From positions 124,001 to 188,000 of the forward strand of contig NZ_HG964410.1 in NCBI RefSeq assembly GCF_000612805.1: a stretch of 64,000 nucleotides of DNA, written 5' to 3'. How positions within the stretch are numbered: position 1 is the stretch's first letter; the number at the start of each line of letters is the position of its first letter. Source of the stretch: Bacillus ndiopicus (GTDB taxonomy: Bacteria > Bacillota > Bacilli > Bacillales_A > Planococcaceae). The translations under genes and the position numbers were made by a program. Positions 63,413 through 64,000 of the stretch are shown here, one piece after another. The notes under the pieces are model-generated. The model was given only the letters and a program-made list of their open reading frames with translations. It was not told where the DNA came from and searched no databases.

Positions 63413-63746
63413 TTTTAATTGAGAATCATTGGGTGTTAAATGAGAAATGTTGTTTTTTAGTACACAAATTATTGAAATTACCTCTTTATTTTCATAATTA
63501 ATTTGCTTATAATCAATTACGCTTCAATCTAATGGAATCAAGGGTTTTTCGAGCAAGCTTGCAAACGGAAGTTAACATAAAAACGAACTAACAGTTAATT
63601 GACTTGTATCAAGCAGGTCTCTTGTCCAAAATAGTGACATCCGTTGAATGGAATGCAAATTACCTTGTTATCTATAGAGACGGGAGTATTCTGTATCTAA
63701 TGCAACGCTCTCGACGCAAAACACTTAGAATAAGGGGAAGCAAATG
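63413..63746. other. Intergenic region before perR with an unexplained open frame
   Basis: A plus-strand frame from TTG 63604 runs 48 codons to 63750 with plausible composition (VEWNANYLVIYRDGSILYL) but no ribosome-binding site. Its stop overlaps the perR -35 box. It may be a gene remnant. The rest is AT-rich without a clear terminator for the dehydrogenase. Confidence 0.35.
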
Positions 63747-63793
63747 TTGACAGAGTGTAGTTGAATTCGATACACTAATTATAACAATTATAA
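63747..63793 (+). promoter_or_regulatory. perR promoter and PerR box
   Basis: TTGACA and TACACT are 18 bases apart. TTATAACAATTATAA (63779-63793) matches the PerR consensus at all but one position, just past the -10 box. This supports PerR autorepression, as in B. subtilis. Confidence 0.72.
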
Positions 63794-63827
63794 ATTAATA
63801 ATTATGTATGAAAAGAGGTGCATGGCG

Positions 63828-64000
63828 ATGTCTAAAATGCATTTAAACAATGCGCTGGACACGTTAAAGGCTACTGGTGTAAGGATTACTCCACAACGTC
63901 ATGCGATTTTAGAGTATTTAATTCAGTCAATGAATCACCCTACCGCAGATGATATATATAAAGCGCTTGAAGATAGGTTTCCAAACATGAGTGTCGCAAC
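63828..64000 (+). CDS. perR: Peroxide-responsive repressor PerR (5' part)
   Basis: The first 57 codons of a Fur-family regulator are visible before the window ends. The winged-helix start (LDTLKATGVRITPQRHAILEYL, NHPTADDIYKALEDRFPNMSVAT) fits PerR. The metal-site residues lie beyond the edge. It should repress peroxide-defence genes such as pfeT through the boxes seen here. The ATG at MSKMHL has AAAAGAGGTG seven bases upstream; an ATG two codons earlier is too close to it. Its position after bcp matches B. subtilis. Confidence 0.88.
   Translation, partial: MSKMHLNNALDTLKATGVRITPQRHAILEYLIQSMNHPTADDIYKALEDRFPNMSVA

Noticed and set aside
63413..63440. Fur box near TTGAGAATCATT
   Set aside because: Only one half-site matches and no gene follows within promoter distance.

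Overview
The window is low-GC Gram-positive DNA from a spore-forming Bacillales organism, most like Lysinibacillus or a related Planococcaceae genus. This rests on AT-rich intergenic DNA, strong GGAGG ribosome-binding sites with frequent TTG and GTG starts, a probable gamma-type spore protein (sspE), gntRKPZ in the Bacillus order, and the block yfhH-yfhJ / yfhP-mutY-sspE / ygaC-ygaD / ygaE-gsaB-bcp-perR, which follows the B. subtilis yfh-yga order from memory. The genus is an inference. No rRNA, tRNA, CRISPR array, transposase or prophage was seen.

Layout. 1-7.9 kb: an AbgB-like M20 amidohydrolase (cut by the left edge) with its MFS transporter and a divergently controlled regulator; DUF1128; a YtxH protein behind a sigma-B-like promoter; a YihY/BrkB protein; and a PfeT-type P1B-4 metal ATPase with PerR and Fur boxes. 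8.4-10 kb: a two-gene RNA-repair cassette (polynucleotide kinase-HD phosphohydrolase plus RNA ligase). 10-17 kb: class I fumarase, an SE1561-type protein and the gluconate operon with its operator. 17.3-20.6 kb: a leader with attenuator-like hairpins, then an MFS plus ABC exporter pair. 21-28.2 kb: a chemoreceptor, a 21-bp periodic array, an SDR with an HxlR regulator, an aldo/keto reductase, and a YjgB-NagZ fusion.

28-38.6 kb is the most accessory part: transglutaminase, AraC, NUDIX, histidine phosphatase and methyltransferase genes; a LytTR-DUF3021-ABC module; two unrecognised genes; a broken methyltransferase; an alpha/beta hydrolase; and a Fic protein with its own DNA-binding domain. 38.6-43.3 kb returns to core genes (rlmD, pdaA, an epimerase, recX, yfhH, yfhJ). 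43.7-47.8 kb holds an XRE regulator with paired operators and tandem 7TM-GGDEF proteins, the first lacking most of its sensor domain. 47.9-64 kb is the yfhP-mutY-sspE-ygaCD / ygaE-gsaB-bcp-perR block, interrupted by a five-gene oligopeptide ABC transporter.

Iron and peroxide control recurs: pfeT and perR both carry near-perfect PerR boxes and bcp encodes a peroxiredoxin. Export also recurs (two ABC exporters of the MsbA/Sav1866 type, two MFS carriers, an ABC-2 system, a FUSC protein). The strongest candidates for new biology are the RNA-repair cassette, the candidate attenuator before the MFS/ABC pair, the 21-bp TTCGCCC array, the HTH-Fic gene with its inverted-repeat promoter, and a two-hairpin intergenic element seen twice.
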